DNA of 39,771 bases from Acanthamoeba sp. SK_2022b (lineage: Eukaryota; Discosea; Longamoebia; Acanthamoebidae). The DNA lies in NCBI GenBank assembly GCA_027943245.1, contig JANDJZ010000390.1, positions 1-39,771 of the forward strand, in the 5' to 3' direction. Positions 1 to 8,709 of this stretch are shown here, one piece after another (position 1 is the first letter of the stretch; every line of letters begins with the position of its first letter). The translations under genes were made by a program, and so were the position numbers. A model generated the notes under the pieces. The model did no database searches. It was given only the letters and a program-made list of their open reading frames with translations, and had not been told where the DNA came from.

Positions 1-326
1 ATCAGCACCACGCGGCGGCCTTTGCGATCGCCGATCCAGCCGAACACCAGCGCGCCGATCGGCCGCGCGACGAAGCCGACGGAGTAGGTGGCGAAGCTGG
101 CCAGCAGGGCGACCAGCGGCGTGGCCTCGGGGAAGAACACGTCGCCGAACACCATGCCGGCCGCCAGGCCGTACAGCGCGAAATCGACGTATTCCATGGC
201 GGTGCCGAGCCAGCAGGAGAAGGTGGCGCGCCAAAATTGGCTGCGCCCCTCTTTGGTTGCCAGGCGTTCATCGGCCGCCAGCGCGGCGTCGGCGGTCTGT
301 GGAGTGGCAAGCGTTGTTTCGCTCAT
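1..326 (-). CDS. MFS metabolite:H+ symporter, N-terminal part (cut by the window edge)
   Basis: Inner-membrane secondary transporter of the major facilitator superfamily. Only the first 108 codons are present; the gene continues beyond position 1. The start is the ATG at 326 (reverse strand), preceded by AGAGGA about 10 nt upstream. A hydrophilic N-terminus of about 30 residues leads into a first membrane segment with WLGTAMEYVDFALYG, a hallmark of the metabolite:proton symporter subfamily (ShiA, KgtP, ProP and YhjE type). The second segment is followed by the MFS loop motif GWIGDRKGRR at about residues 96-105. The substrate cannot be read from this fragment. The gene diverges from ubiC, and the space between them carries an 18-bp palindrome that may be its operator. 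Family assignment is firm; function within the family is open. Confidence 0.85.
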   Translation of the reverse strand, partial: MSETTLATPQTADAALAADERLATKEGRSQFWRATFSCWLGTAMEYVDFALYGLAAGMVFGDVFFPEATPLVALLASFATYSVGFVARPIGALVFGWIGDRKGRRVVL

Positions 327-455
327 GGCAGTGCTATCCTCTTTTGTTCTGCGCCTGGAGGGGCGCGGTTAAAGATGGTTTCCCTGGTGCCGGCAACAAA
401 GGTGTGCCGACAAATGATGTCGGACGCATGGCGATTCAACGCTGCGGTGTCAGAA

Positions 456-473
456 TATCTACGCGCGTAGATA
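456..473. promoter_or_regulatory. 18-bp perfect palindrome, candidate operator
   Basis: TATCTACGCGCGTAGATA is perfectly self-complementary with no spacer. It lies 130 bp upstream of the MFS start and 246 bp upstream of ubiC. The form suits a dimeric repressor or activator of the transporter gene. I cannot name the regulator, and no regulator gene adjoins it inside the window. Confidence 0.55.
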
Positions 474-643
474 AAACAACGCGACAAAGATGAAACTTTG
501 CAGGCGATCACAGAATCGTCATCGTGCCGGGGAACGAAGATAGAGAACGCGGATGGCAAAAAGATGACAGGAACCCGGTTTTTCCGGCGGAAGCCACCGC
601 CGTTTTCGCCACGAATCAGCCTGCCGCTTTCGTATTTCTGCGC

Positions 644-649
644 TACAAT
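644..649 (+). promoter_or_regulatory. Candidate -10 element for ubiC-ubiA
   Basis: TACAAT sits about 70 nt upstream of the ubiC ATG. No good -35 hexamer is seen at the right distance, so this is a weak call. Confidence 0.35.
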
Positions 650-718
650 GGGGGCCTGTTAACAGTTTGTATCGTCTGGCGCGCTGTACCGGCCGCGGTT
701 CAGGCGAGGAGTAAAGCA

Positions 719-1234
719 ATGTCTGGCATCAGGGATTCCATCCTGCCGCCGCTGGAGTGGTTGTCCGAACAGGATCCTCCGGCGCCCGCCGCCGTCAGCG
801 ACTGGCTGATGGAGTTAGGCTCCATGACCCGCCGATTTGAACGCCATTGCGCCCAGGTGCGCGTCGAACCGCAGCGCGAATGCTTCGTCACGCGCGAGGC
901 GCTGGGCGACGAGGCGAATCACCTGCCCGACAGCCCGCGCTACTGGCTGCGCGAAGTGGTGCTGCTGGGCGACGACCAGCCCTGGCTGCTGGGGCGCACG
1001 GTGATCCCGGAAAATACGCTGACCGGCCCCGACCAGGCGCTGGTGGATCTGGGCACGCTGCCGCTGGGGCGCTACCTGTTCAGCAGCGGCGATCTGACCC
1101 GCGACTATATCCATATCGGCCGACAGGATGCGCTGTGGGCGCGCCGTTCACGGCTGCGGCTGGCGGGTAAACCGCTGTTGCTGACCGAATTGTTTTTACC
1201 GGCTTCGCCGCTGTATTCAGCGGTTCCTGCATAA
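719..1234 (+). CDS. ubiC: Chorismate pyruvate-lyase UbiC
   Basis: Cytoplasmic enzyme that splits chorismate into 4-hydroxybenzoate and pyruvate, the first committed step of ubiquinone synthesis. The 171-residue product is close to the E. coli length of 165. Conserved stretches include [22 protein letters not shown] and the C-terminal [13 protein letters not shown], which holds the catalytic Glu of the family. The reading frame is open upstream to 524, but the ATG at 719 has a strong GAGGAG ribosome site 7-12 nt ahead and matches the family N-terminus. ubiA follows after 17 nt, so the two probably form an operon that makes 4-hydroxybenzoate and then prenylates it. Confidence 0.95.
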   Translation: MSGIRDSILPPLEWLSEQDPPAPAAVSDWLMELGSMTRRFERHCAQVRVEPQRECFVTREALGDEANHLPDSPRYWLREVVLLGDDQPWLLGRTVIPENTLTGPDQALVDLGTLPLGRYLFSSGDLTRDYIHIGRQDALWARRSRLRLAGKPLLLTELFLPASPLYSAVPA

Positions 1235-1251
1235 GAGAGGAGAGCAAGACC

Positions 1252-2124
1252 TTGGAGGGAAGCGTGACTCAAAGTAAATGGCGGGCTTACAGCCATTTGA
1301 TGCGCATTGATAAACCGATCGGCACGCTGTTGCTGCTGTGGCCGACGCTGTGGGCGCTGTGGCTGGCCGGGAAAGGCGTGCCGCCGCTGTCGATTTTGCT
1401 GGTGTTCGTGCTCGGCGTGTTCCTGATGCGCGCCGCCGGCTGCGTGGTGAATGACTACGCCGATCGCGCGGTGGACGGCTACGTGAAACGCACCGCCGGG
1501 CGGCCGATGCCGAGCGGTCGGGTGAGCGCGAAAGAGGCCAAGGTGCTGTTTGCGGTGCTGGTGCTGATCTCGTTCTGCCTGGTGTTGACGCTCAATGCGA
1601 TGACCATCTGGCTGTCGCTGGCGGCGCTGGCGCTGGCCTGGGTGTATCCGTTCATGAAGCGGGTGACCAACCTGCCGCAGTTCGTGCTGGGCGCCGCGTT
1701 CGGCTGGGGCATTCCGATGGGGTATGCGGCGGTCAGCGAATCGCTGCCGCTCAGCTGCTGGCTGCTGCTGCTGGCCAACATCTGCTGGACGGTGGCCTAC
1801 GACACGCTGTATGCGATGGTCGATCGCGACGATGACTTGAAGATCGGCATCAAATCCACCGCTATCCTGTTCGGCCGTTATGACAAGCTGATCGTCGGGC
1901 TGCTGCAGTTCGCGACGCTGCTGCTGCTGGTGTGGGTCGGTTATCTGGCGCAGCTCGGCGGGGCGTTTTACTGGTCGCTGTTGCTGGCGGGCGCGCTGTT
2001 CATTCACCAGCAAAAACAGATCGCCGGCCGCGAGCGCGAAGCCTGCTTCAAGGCCTTCCTGCAGAACAACTATGTCGGGTTGGTGGTATTTATCGGCATC
2101 GCGCTGAGCTATCTGCCGGCGTAA
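1252..2124 (+). CDS. ubiA: 4-hydroxybenzoate octaprenyltransferase UbiA
   Basis: Integral membrane prenyltransferase that attaches the polyprenyl tail to 4-hydroxybenzoate, the step after UbiC. The product is 290 residues, as in E. coli. Both aspartate-rich motifs that bind Mg-diphosphate are present: NDYADRAVD in the first half and [10 protein letters not shown] in the second. Eight or nine hydrophobic segments are evident. The start is debatable. TTG at 1252 gives MEGSVTQSK, which lines up with the E. coli N-terminus MEWSLTQNK. GTG at 1264 lies 5 nt after a strong GGAGGGA and would remove four residues. I keep TTG on similarity. A bidirectional terminator follows. Confidence 0.95.
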   Translation: MEGSVTQSKWRAYSHLMRIDKPIGTLLLLWPTLWALWLAGKGVPPLSILLVFVLGVFLMRAAGCVVNDYADRAVDGYVKRTAGRPMPSGRVSAKEAKVLFAVLVLISFCLVLTLNAMTIWLSLAALALAWVYPFMKRVTNLPQFVLGAAFGWGIPMGYAAVSESLPLSCWLLLLANICWTVAYDTLYAMVDRDDDLKIGIKSTAILFGRYDKLIVGLLQFATLLLLVWVGYLAQLGGAFYWSLLLAGALFIHQQKQIAGREREACFKAFLQNNYVGLVVFIGIALSYLPA

Positions 2125-2141
2125 CGGTTCCCCAAAGCAAG

Positions 2142-2170
2142 AAAAAAGGCACCCCTCGGGGTGCCTTTTG
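2142..2170. terminator. Bidirectional Rho-independent terminator, ubiA / plsB
   Basis: A 12-bp stem (AAAAGGCACCCC / GGGGTGCCTTTT) with a 2-nt centre ends in T on one strand and A on the other. It lies between convergent genes and can serve both. Confidence 0.9.
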
Positions 2171-2190
2171 TATTTCCGTACCGGACGAAA

Positions 2191-4656
2191 TCACTCGTCC
2201 TGCTCTTCTTCCGCATCGGCCTGCGGCAGGACGTTGGTCTCTTCCGGCATGTTGACGCTTTCGATGGTCAGCTTGATTTCCGGCGTGATCAGATCGCTCA
2301 GCATGTTGTACACCTCAAGGGTGTGCTCGCGGATCGCATCGCCGCTGTCGTTGATATAGCCTTCTTCGCGCAGCGTCGCCACCAGGGTGGAGAACACCGC
2401 CTTGTCGAAGAACTCCGGCGCGTTGATGCCGTGCAGCACCGACAGACGCTGCGCCATGATGCGGCTCTCTTTCTCCAGCGCGCCGCGGTTGATGCTCGGG
2501 TTGGCGCTGAGGATCGACATGGTGATGGCGTAGCGTTGCAGGGTTTCGCGCACCCCGGCGGCCAGCAGCTGCAGCGGGCGAATGCGCGTCGGGTTCAGCA
2601 CCAGCTCGTCGCCTTTGTCGCAGATCAGCTGTTGACGGATCAGCTCGTCGATCACCGGCTGCAGCACCTCCGGCAGCTGTTCCTTGTCGTTATGCAGGAA
2701 CAGCTCGGCTTTCAGCATCGGGTAGATCATGCCGATTTGACGCAGCAGTTCGGCCCGCGATACCCGGCGATGATGCATCACGATGCTGGCGATCAGCGAC
2801 GGCAGCACCAGCAGGTGGTGGATGTTGTTGCGGTAATAGGTCATCAGCACCGCCTGCTCGCGCGGCAGGATGATGATGTCGCCGATGTTGTCCTTCTCCA
2901 CCTCGAACTTGTTCATGTTCAGCGCGTGATCCAGCAGCTCGTCTGGCGTTTGCGTCGGCACGGTGACGTCACGTGCGTAAGGCGCGTTGCGCATCAGCTG
3001 CAGGTAGCACTCGAGCTGTTCGATCAGCTGTTCGCGGGTTAGCGAACGCTGGCGCGAAGCCAGCAGCGCGGTGGAACACAGGTTCATGGCGTTGGCCGCG
3101 GCGGCGTTGTTGATGCGCACCATGATCTGGCCGGCCAGATCGTTGACCGTCGGCGTCAGCCAGCTTGGGCGCTGAGCCTCGATCGGATCGATAGACTCGC
3201 GCCACTGCGGCACGTGCTGGTTGAGGTAAGCGGTCAACGGCAGCGGCTCGCCGAAGTTGACATAACCCTGGCCCAGATTGCGCAGCTTGCGCAGGCCGCG
3301 CAGCATCTGCGGCAGGCTCTCTTTTTCCTTGGTGGCGCCGCGCAGCTCTTTGGCGTAGGTGCCCACTTCCATCACGTGTTCGTAACCGATGTAAATCGGC
3401 ACCAGCGTGATCGGACGGGTGCCGCCGCGCAGCATCGCCTGGATGGTCATCGACAGGGTGCCGGTCTTCGGCTCCAGCAGACGCCCGGTGCGGGAACGGC
3501 CACCTTCCACGAAGTATTCCACCGAGTAGCCGCGGGTGAACAGCTCGCCGAGGTATTCGCGGAACACCGTCGAGTACAGCTTGTTGCCCTTGAAGGTGCG
3601 GCGGATGAAGAACGCGCCCAAGCGGCGGAAGATCGGGCCGGCCGGCCAGAAGTTGAGGTTGATGCCGGCGGCGATGTGCGGCGGCACCAGGCCCTGGTGA
3701 TACAGCACGTAGGACAGCAGCAGGTAGTCCATGTGGCTGCGGTGGCAGGGCACGTAGACGATCTCGTGGCCGTCCTGCGCCAGCTGGCGCACGCGCTCGG
3801 CGTTGGTGACGTTGATGCCCTGATACAGCCGGTTCCAGGTCCAGCTCAGCACGCGGTCGGACAGGCGCACGGTTTCGTAGGAGAAATCGGCGGCGATCTC
3901 TTCCATCAGCGCGATGGCGTTCTGCTGGGCCTTTTCGTGCGAGATCTTCTTGCTGCGCGCTTCGTCCTCGACCGCTTTTTCGATCGCTTTGGACGCCAAC
4001 AGCTTGTTGAACAGATCCTGGCGGGCCGGCAGGCTCGGGCCTACCGCGGCCAGGCGCTGACGCGAGAAGTGCATGCGCGCCACGCGCGCCAGTTTCTGCG
4101 CGATGGTTTTATCCGTGCCGTGCTCGGTGGCCATGCGGCGCAGCGAAACGGTGTTGGAGAAACGCACGAAGCTGTCGCGGCCGAGCCACAGCACGGCGAA
4201 GAATTTCTGCACGCCGTTCAACAGACGCAGGTGCGGCGTGCCGTGGCCTTCGCGGCCCGGCGAGCGGCCGAACATCACCGAAACCGGCAGCATCTGAATG
4301 TCGAGATCCGGATTGCTGCGGTGCAGATCCAGATAGTCGTGGAACAGCTTTACCGACTCTTCTTTCGGGGTGTAGTAGCGGAACACGCGCGGGCCGTCGT
4401 GAATGAACACGTAGCTCGGCAGCACGGTGCCGTCGATCTCCAGCGAGTTGAGCGGATCGGGCAGATCCTGCGCCAGGCACTGGGTGCGCAGCGTCAGCAA
4501 ATCCGCCTTGGAATTGTAAGGTAAAACATACAAAATCGGCCGTGAGGGATCCAACCCTAACTCGGTAACCGGATCTGAAGGGATGACCTTACTTCTTACC
4601 AACAATTTAAGTGGTAAATTCAATATTTTATAATAAATTTTACGCCAACCTGACAT
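2191..4656 (-). CDS. plsB: Glycerol-3-phosphate acyltransferase PlsB
   Basis: Inner-membrane-associated enzyme that acylates sn-glycerol 3-phosphate at position 1, the first step of phospholipid synthesis. The product is 821 residues (E. coli 807) and closely similar along its length. All four acyltransferase blocks are visible: HRSHMD with catalytic His305 and Asp310, [22 protein letters not shown], and [15 protein letters not shown] take the ATG at 4656 ([10 protein letters not shown]), which matches the E. coli start; the frame extends nine codons to a TTG at 4683. The C-terminus ends in an acidic tail of mostly Glu, Asp and Gln. It diverges from dgkA, another phospholipid gene, across about 150 bp. 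Confidence 0.97.
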   Translation of the reverse strand: MSGWRKIYYKILNLPLKLLVRSKVIPSDPVTELGLDPSRPILYVLPYNSKADLLTLRTQCLAQDLPDPLNSLEIDGTVLPSYVFIHDGPRVFRYYTPKEESVKLFHDYLDLHRSNPDLDIQMLPVSVMFGRSPGREGHGTPHLRLLNGVQKFFAVLWLGRDSFVRFSNTVSLRRMATEHGTDKTIAQKLARVARMHFSRQRLAAVGPSLPARQDLFNKLLASKAIEKAVEDEARSKKISHEKAQQNAIALMEEIAADFSYETVRLSDRVLSWTWNRLYQGINVTNAERVRQLAQDGHEIVYVPCHRSHMDYLLLSYVLYHQGLVPPHIAAGINLNFWPAGPIFRRLGAFFIRRTFKGNKLYSTVFREYLGELFTRGYSVEYFVEGGRSRTGRLLEPKTGTLSMTIQAMLRGGTRPITLVPIYIGYEHVMEVGTYAKELRGATKEKESLPQMLRGLRKLRNLGQGYVNFGEPLPLTAYLNQHVPQWRESIDPIEAQRPSWLTPTVNDLAGQIMVRINNAAAANAMNLCSTALLASRQRSLTREQLIEQLECYLQLMRNAPYARDVTVPTQTPDELLDHALNMNKFEVEKDNIGDIIILPREQAVLMTYYRNNIHHLLVLPSLIASIVMHHRRVSRAELLRQIGMIYPMLKAELFLHNDKEQLPEVLQPVIDELIRQQLICDKGDELVLNPTRIRPLQLLAAGVRETLQRYAITMSILSANPSINRGALEKESRIMAQRLSVLHGINAPEFFDKAVFSTLVATLREEGYINDSGDAIREHTLEVYNMLSDLITPEIKLTIESVNMPEETNVLPQADAEEEQDE

Positions 4657-4805
4657 AAACAACGTGAAGCCTCTTGTTAGCAATGCGCCGCAAGCATACC
4701 AGAAACCGGGTAGCAGATCTGTGGTGTTCGAAAACCGAGAGCCGTCAGCGCGGACTGTTCTAGACTCTTTTTATTATGGCCGACCTCTGAGAAAGGCACG
4801 AAAAC

Positions 4806-5174
4806 ATGGCAAACCAAGCAACCGGACTGACCCGCATCATCAAGGCCGCCGGCTATTCCTATAAAGGGCTTTCCGCCGCCTGGCAGCACGAAGCGGCTTT
4901 CCGCCAGGAACTGGTGGTCACCCTGCTGGCTATCATACTGGCTGTCTGGCTGGATGTGGGTGCGATAGCGCGCATTTTATTGATCGGATCGGTAGCGCTG
5001 GTGATGATCGTCGAGATCCTGAACAGCGCGATCGAGGCGGTGGTGGATCGCATCGGCAGCGAACATCACGAACTGTCCGGCCGGGCCAAGGACATGGGAT
5101 CGGCGGCGGTGTCGCTGGCGATCGTGCTGGCGCTGTTCGTTTGGGGCACGGTCTTATGGCAGCATTTTGGCTGA
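4806..5174 (+). CDS. dgkA: Diacylglycerol kinase DgkA
   Basis: Small trimeric inner-membrane kinase that phosphorylates diacylglycerol to phosphatidic acid, recycling lipid left over from osmoregulated glucan synthesis. It is 122 residues, the same as E. coli, with three hydrophobic segments. The conserved core MIVEILNSAIEAVVDRIGSE and the following HELSGRAKDMGSAAV carry the catalytic and metal-binding Glu residues. The ATG at 4806 has GAGAAAGG upstream and gives MANQATGLTRIIKAAGYS, matching the family. lexA follows about 100 bp downstream with its own promoter. Confidence 0.97.
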   Translation: MANQATGLTRIIKAAGYSYKGLSAAWQHEAAFRQELVVTLLAIILAVWLDVGAIARILLIGSVALVMIVEILNSAIEAVVDRIGSEHHELSGRAKDMGSAAVSLAIVLALFVWGTVLWQHFG

Positions 5175-5231
5175 CGAAAGGCGCCTACTGACTGATTTTT
5201 ATTTATTCTTCGGTTCCCAATCCGCGCTTAC

Positions 5232-5247
5232 CTGTATATACTCACAG
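5232..5247 (+). promoter_or_regulatory. LexA (SOS) box 1 upstream of lexA
   Basis: CTG-N10-CAG with an AT-rich core (CTGTATATACTCACAG). It is nearly identical to the first of the two boxes in front of E. coli lexA and is expected to give autorepression. Confidence 0.95.
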
Positions 5248-5252
5248 CAAGA

Positions 5253-5268
5253 CTGTATAAACAAACAG
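5253..5268 (+). promoter_or_regulatory. LexA (SOS) box 2 upstream of lexA
   Basis: CTGTATAAACAAACAG, 21 bp downstream of box 1 (start to start) and 9 bp from the lexA ATG. The tandem arrangement is that of E. coli. Confidence 0.95.
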
Positions 5269-5276
5269 GGGGCGGA

Positions 5277-5885
5277 ATGAAAGCACTAACTACCAGACAG
5301 CAAGAGGTCTACGATCTGATTCGCGATCATATTTCGCAAACGGGCATGCCGCCAACGCGTGCCGAGATCGCGATGCGTCTGGGGTTCCGCTCGCCTAACG
5401 CCGCCGAAGAACACCTGAAGGCGCTGGCACGCAAAGGCGTGATCGAAATCGTCTCCGGTGCCTCGCGCGGTATCCGCCTGTTGATGGAAGAAGAAGAAGG
5501 GCTGCCGCTGATCGGCCGCGTCGCCGCCGGCGAGCCGCTGCTGGCGCAGCAGCACATCGAAGGGCACTACCAGGTGGATCCTTCCCTGTTTAAACCGAGC
5601 GCCGATTTCCTGCTGCGGGTGAACGGCATGTCGATGCGTGACATCGGCATTCTGGACGGCGATCTGCTGGCGGTGCACAAAACGCAAGACGTGCGCAACG
5701 GCCAGGTCGTGGTGGCGCGCATCGAAGACGAAGTGACGGTCAAGCGCCTGAAAAAACACGGCAACGTGGTCGAGCTGCTGCCGGAGAACAACGAATTCCA
5801 ACCGATCGTGGTCGATCTGCGCCAGCAGAATTTCACTATCGAAGGGCTGGCGGTCGGCGTGATCCGCAACGGTGACTGGATTTAA
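5277..5885 (+). CDS. lexA: SOS repressor LexA
   Basis: Repressor of the DNA-damage (SOS) regulon. RecA filaments trigger it to cleave itself. The product is 202 residues, the E. coli length, and nearly identical to it. The N-terminal winged helix-turn-helix (about 1-70) includes [25 protein letters not shown]. The self-cleavage site is Ala84-Gly85 in GRVAAGEP, and the catalytic dyad is Ser119 (NGMSMRD) and Lys156 (VTVKRLKK). The start ATG follows GGGGGCGGA. Two LexA boxes directly upstream give autoregulation, and dinF lies downstream in the same operon behind a weak terminator. Confidence 0.98.
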   Translation: MKALTTRQQEVYDLIRDHISQTGMPPTRAEIAMRLGFRSPNAAEEHLKALARKGVIEIVSGASRGIRLLMEEEEGLPLIGRVAAGEPLLAQQHIEGHYQVDPSLFKPSADFLLRVNGMSMRDIGILDGDLLAVHKTQDVRNGQVVVARIEDEVTVKRLKKHGNVVELLPENNEFQPIVVDLRQQNFTIEGLAVGVIRNGDWI

Positions 5886-5919
5886 TCGTCGCACTCTCAG
5901 TGCCGCCTCTTGTATCAAT

Positions 5920-5946
5920 CGCCCCTGTTCTGGGGCGTTTTTGTTT
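5920..5946 (+). terminator. Terminator / attenuator between lexA and dinF
   Basis: A 6-bp stem CGCCCC / GGGGCG with a 6-nt loop is followed by TTTTTGTTT. It probably lets only part of the lexA transcript reach dinF. Confidence 0.75.
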
Positions 5947-5986
5947 CTGACCTTGCCCTTCGCCACTGCTACGGGAACATCTCATC

Positions 5987-7324
5987 ATGCGCTTGATTTC
6001 CGCCTTCACCAGCGACACCGATAAAGCCCTGTGGCGCCTGGCTCTGCCGATGATTTTCTCCAATATCACCGTACCGCTGCTCGGGCTGGTGGACACCGCG
6101 GTGATCGGCCACCTCGACAGCCCGATCTACCTGGGGGGCGTCGCGATCGGCGCGGTGGCGACCAGCTTCCTGTTCATGCTGCTGTTGTTCCTGCGCATGA
6201 GCACCACCGGCCTGGCGGCGCAGGCGCTGGGGGCACAGAACCCGCAGGCGCTGGCGCGCGCCTTTATGCAGCCGCTTCTGCTGGCGCTGCTGGCCGGGGT
6301 GGCGATCGTCCTGTTGCGCTATCCGCTGATCGAACTGGCGCTGCGGATCGTCGGTGGCAATGGCGAGGTGCTGGAACAGGCGCGGCGTTTTCTTGAGATT
6401 CGTTGGCTGAGCGCGCCGGCGGCACTGGCTAATCTGGTGCTGCTGGGCTGGCTGCTCGGCGTGCAGTATGTGCGTGCGCCGGTGATCCTGCTGATTGTCG
6501 GCAACCTGCTGAACATCGTGCTGGATATCTGGCTGGTGATGGGCCTGGGCTGGAACGTGCGAGGGGCGGCGGCGGCAACCGCCATCGCCGAATACGCCAC
6601 GCTGCTGCTCGGCCTGTGGCTGGCGTGGCGGGTGATGCGCCTGCGCGGTATCACCCTGCCTATGCTGCGTCAGGCCTGGCGTGGCGATCTGCGTCGGCTG
6701 CTGGTGCTTAACCGCGACATCATGTTGCGTTCATTGCTGCTGCAGCTGTGCTTTGCATCGCTGACCATCTTCGGCGCTCGCCTGGGAAGCGACGTGGTGG
6801 CGGTCAACGCGGTATTGATGAATCTGCTGACGTTCACCGCCTATGCGCTCGACGGCTTCGCTTATGCGGTGGAAGCCCATTCGGGCCACGCCTACGGTGC
6901 CCGGGACGACAGCCAGCTGCGCAAGGTGTGGCACGCGGCCTGCAGGCAGGCAGGGCTGGTCGCGCTGGCCTTCGCCCTGGCGTATGCCGTTACCGGCCAG
7001 CAGATCGTGGCGGCGTTGACCTCCTTGCCGGAGCTGCGTGCGTTGGCCGCCCACTATTTACCGTGGCAGGTCATCCTGCCGCTGGTCGGGGTGTGGTGCT
7101 ATTTGCTGGACGGCATGTTTATCGGTGCCACGCGCGGTGCCGAGATGCGCAACAGCATGGCGGTGGCTGCGGCGGGATACGGTCTGGCGCTGTTCAGCGT
7201 GCCGCTGCTTGGCAACCACGGACTCTGGCTGGCGCTGGCGGTGTTTCTGGCGCTGCGCGGTCTGGCACTGGGCTGGATTTGGCACCGCCATCAGGTGCGC
7301 GGCAGCTGGTTTGCCGCAGGCTAA
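5987..7324 (+). CDS. dinF: MATE-family efflux protein DinF
   Basis: Twelve-segment inner-membrane cation antiporter of the MATE family, the damage-inducible gene downstream of lexA. It is reported in E. coli to help with oxidative and bile-salt stress; its true substrate is unsettled. The 445-residue product matches E. coli DinF throughout, for example LALPMIFSNITVPLLGLVDTAV at the N-terminus and FAYAVEAHSGHAYGARD in the second half. The ATG at 5987 has only a weak ribosome site (GGGAACATCTC), consistent with low translation. It shares the LexA-controlled promoter through read-through of the hairpin at 5920. Confidence 0.95.
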   Translation: MRLISAFTSDTDKALWRLALPMIFSNITVPLLGLVDTAVIGHLDSPIYLGGVAIGAVATSFLFMLLLFLRMSTTGLAAQALGAQNPQALARAFMQPLLLALLAGVAIVLLRYPLIELALRIVGGNGEVLEQARRFLEIRWLSAPAALANLVLLGWLLGVQYVRAPVILLIVGNLLNIVLDIWLVMGLGWNVRGAAAATAIAEYATLLLGLWLAWRVMRLRGITLPMLRQAWRGDLRRLLVLNRDIMLRSLLLQLCFASLTIFGARLGSDVVAVNAVLMNLLTFTAYALDGFAYAVEAHSGHAYGARDDSQLRKVWHAACRQAGLVALAFALAYAVTGQQIVAALTSLPELRALAAHYLPWQVILPLVGVWCYLLDGMFIGATRGAEMRNSMAVAAAGYGLALFSVPLLGNHGLWLALAVFLALRGLALGWIWHRHQVRGSWFAAG

Positions 7325-7639
7325 ACCGCGCGCTTTGTTGGGTTAATTGTTAATTTTTCTTATATTTTTATTCATGTTTGCTTACATGTTTTTAGCCTGA
7401 TTTTGCCCGGCTTAGTTCGTTGTTTGTTGGCGTTTTTTATGTTTATTTAATTTATTAATGGTTTTTTATTCTGCCATATGGCTTTTTTATTTTCATATTT
7501 AACTAGAATGAATCATGTGGCTGGCGAATGAATGGGAGCGATATTCCTTAAGGTGAAGGGCGTATCGGCCAGAAAAATTTCTGGTTAACCCCGGCCGGCG
7601 ACAGGGATCACTGATTCACCACAGGTTAACGGAGAGACT
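7325..7639. other. AT-rich intergenic region, dinF / yjbJ (315 bp)
   Basis: No gene is seen. The first 190 bp are strikingly T-rich, unlike the surrounding GC-rich DNA. A -10-like TAGAAT (preceded by C, so CTAGAAT) lies at 7504-7509, about 130 nt ahead of yjbJ. The form would suit sigma-S, which controls yjbJ in E. coli, but no -35 is evident. Confidence 0.45.
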
Positions 7640-7849
7640 ATGAATAAAGATCAAGCCGACGGTAACTGGAAGCAGCTTAAAGGCAAAGTGAAGGAAAAAT
7701 GGGGCAAGCTGACCGATGACGATCTGACGGTCATCGAAGGGAAACGCGAACAGCTGGTCGGCAAAATCCAGGAGCGCTACGGTTACCAGAAAGAGGCGGC
7801 CGAGAAAGAGGTGAAAGCCTGGGAAGATCACACCAAACACCGCTGGTAA
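7640..7849 (+). CDS. yjbJ: CsbD-family stress protein YjbJ
   Basis: Small, very hydrophilic protein of 69 residues in the CsbD family. These are abundant in stationary phase or under general stress and have no known biochemical role. It starts MNKDQADGNWKQLKGKVKEKWGKL, the typical CsbD opening, and is rich in Lys and Glu with predicted helices. GGAGAG lies 4-9 nt ahead of the ATG. In E. coli the gene has the same position beside zur and is sigma-S dependent. The long AT-rich upstream region fits separate control. Confidence 0.92.
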   Translation: MNKDQADGNWKQLKGKVKEKWGKLTDDDLTVIEGKREQLVGKIQERYGYQKEAAEKEVKAWEDHTKHRW

Positions 7850-7858
7850 TTTGCAGGG

Positions 7859-7942
7859 CCGCCATTGAAGGCGGCTTGCCCAGCGCAGGCCGGCGTCGCT
7901 CTCATCCTCTGGCGCCCCGGCCGCAGGTACAGGGAGGTACCT
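7859..7942. other. Two hairpins between convergent yjbJ and zur
   Basis: GCCGCC-N6-GGCGGC near 7859-7876 and AGGTAC-N6-GTACCT at 7925-7942. Neither has a clear T tract, so termination here is only possible. Confidence 0.4.
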
Positions 7943-7951
7943 GACTTCGTC

Positions 7952-8464
7952 TTACTTCTTCTTGATGGCGATGCTGTGATCGTGTTCGGCGCAGTCATGC
8001 TTGCTGTCGCACGCCTCAACCTCCACGCAGCCGGCGCACAGGCCGTGCGCTTCCACCACGCTGTGACGCAGCGCAAATCCGGCCTCCTGCGCCAGCTTCT
8101 GCAGCGTTTCCTCTACGCCTTCGGTAGTGCGTTCGGTCACCTGGCCGCAACGGTCGCAGATAAACAGTGCGGACGTGTGCATCGGCTGTTCGAAGTGGTG
8201 GCACAGCACGTAGCTGTTGGCGGATTCCACTCTATGGATAAACCCTTGCTCCAGCAGAAAATCCAGCGCGCGATAGACCGTCGGCGGCTTGGCCTGCGGT
8301 TCGGCGACGCGCAGCAGATCGAGCAGGTCATAAGCGCTGATTGCACCGGGTTGCTGAGTCATCAGACGCAGCACTTCCAGCCGTTGCGGCGTCAATCGCA
8401 CATTGCGTTGTTGGCAGAGGCGTTCCGCCTGCGCCAGCAGCTTTTCCTGGGTGGTTGAGTTCAT
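7952..8464 (-). CDS. zur: Zinc uptake regulator Zur (Fur family)
   Basis: Zinc-sensing repressor of zinc uptake genes. It is 170 residues (E. coli 171) with zinc ligands at the same positions: Cys103, Cys106, Cys143 and Cys146 for the structural site, and His77, Cys88, His96 and Glu111 for the sensory site. The DNA-binding helix region reads NVRLTPQRLEVLRLM and PPTVYRALDFLLEQG. The C-terminus is His- and Lys-rich. I choose the ATG at 8464 (MNSTTQEKLLAQAE), which lines up with E. coli. The frame extends 13 codons further to 8503, but that extension covers a likely -10 (TAAAAT, reverse strand, 8494-8499). No Zur box was recognised nearby. Confidence 0.96.
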   Translation of the reverse strand: MNSTTQEKLLAQAERLCQQRNVRLTPQRLEVLRLMTQQPGAISAYDLLDLLRVAEPQAKPPTVYRALDFLLEQGFIHRVESANSYVLCHHFEQPMHTSALFICDRCGQVTERTTEGVEETLQKLAQEAGFALRHSVVEAHGLCAGCVEVEACDSKHDCAEHDHSIAIKKK

Positions 8465-8709
8465 CGCAAATATCCCGGTACGTAAAAAAGCCGATTTTAC
8501 CATGATTACGGCGAATCGCCGAGAGTTGCCCCCTTTTCCCCTGAGGATTGCGCAGGGAAAGGCGCGCTGAGTACGCTAAAAGAGAGATGCATCACAACTT
8601 TTTCCCTCCGCCGGGCGGCAAATCAACGTTGCCGATTTTAGCGCTGGAGAGCAGCGGGCGAGAGCGGTATAACGCGCTTCACCCGCGTGACGAACAGGAG
8701 CCTTGTGTG

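Larger units (their letters stand above)
327..718. other. Divergent intergenic region, MFS gene / ubiC (392 bp)
   Basis: No credible gene is seen. The region holds two dyads toward the MFS side: CCGACA-N5-TGTCGG at 407-423 and an 18-bp palindrome at 456-473. A promoter-like TACAAT at 644-649 lies ahead of ubiC. Confidence 0.6.

Noticed and set aside
524..718. N-terminal extension of UbiC
   Set aside because: The added 65 residues do not match UbiC, and the strong ribosome site is at the ATG at 719.
2191..2255. Highly acidic C-terminal tail of PlsB as a sign of frameshift
   Set aside because: The frame is continuous with the conserved part, and the tail ends normally before the terminator; tail length varies in this family.
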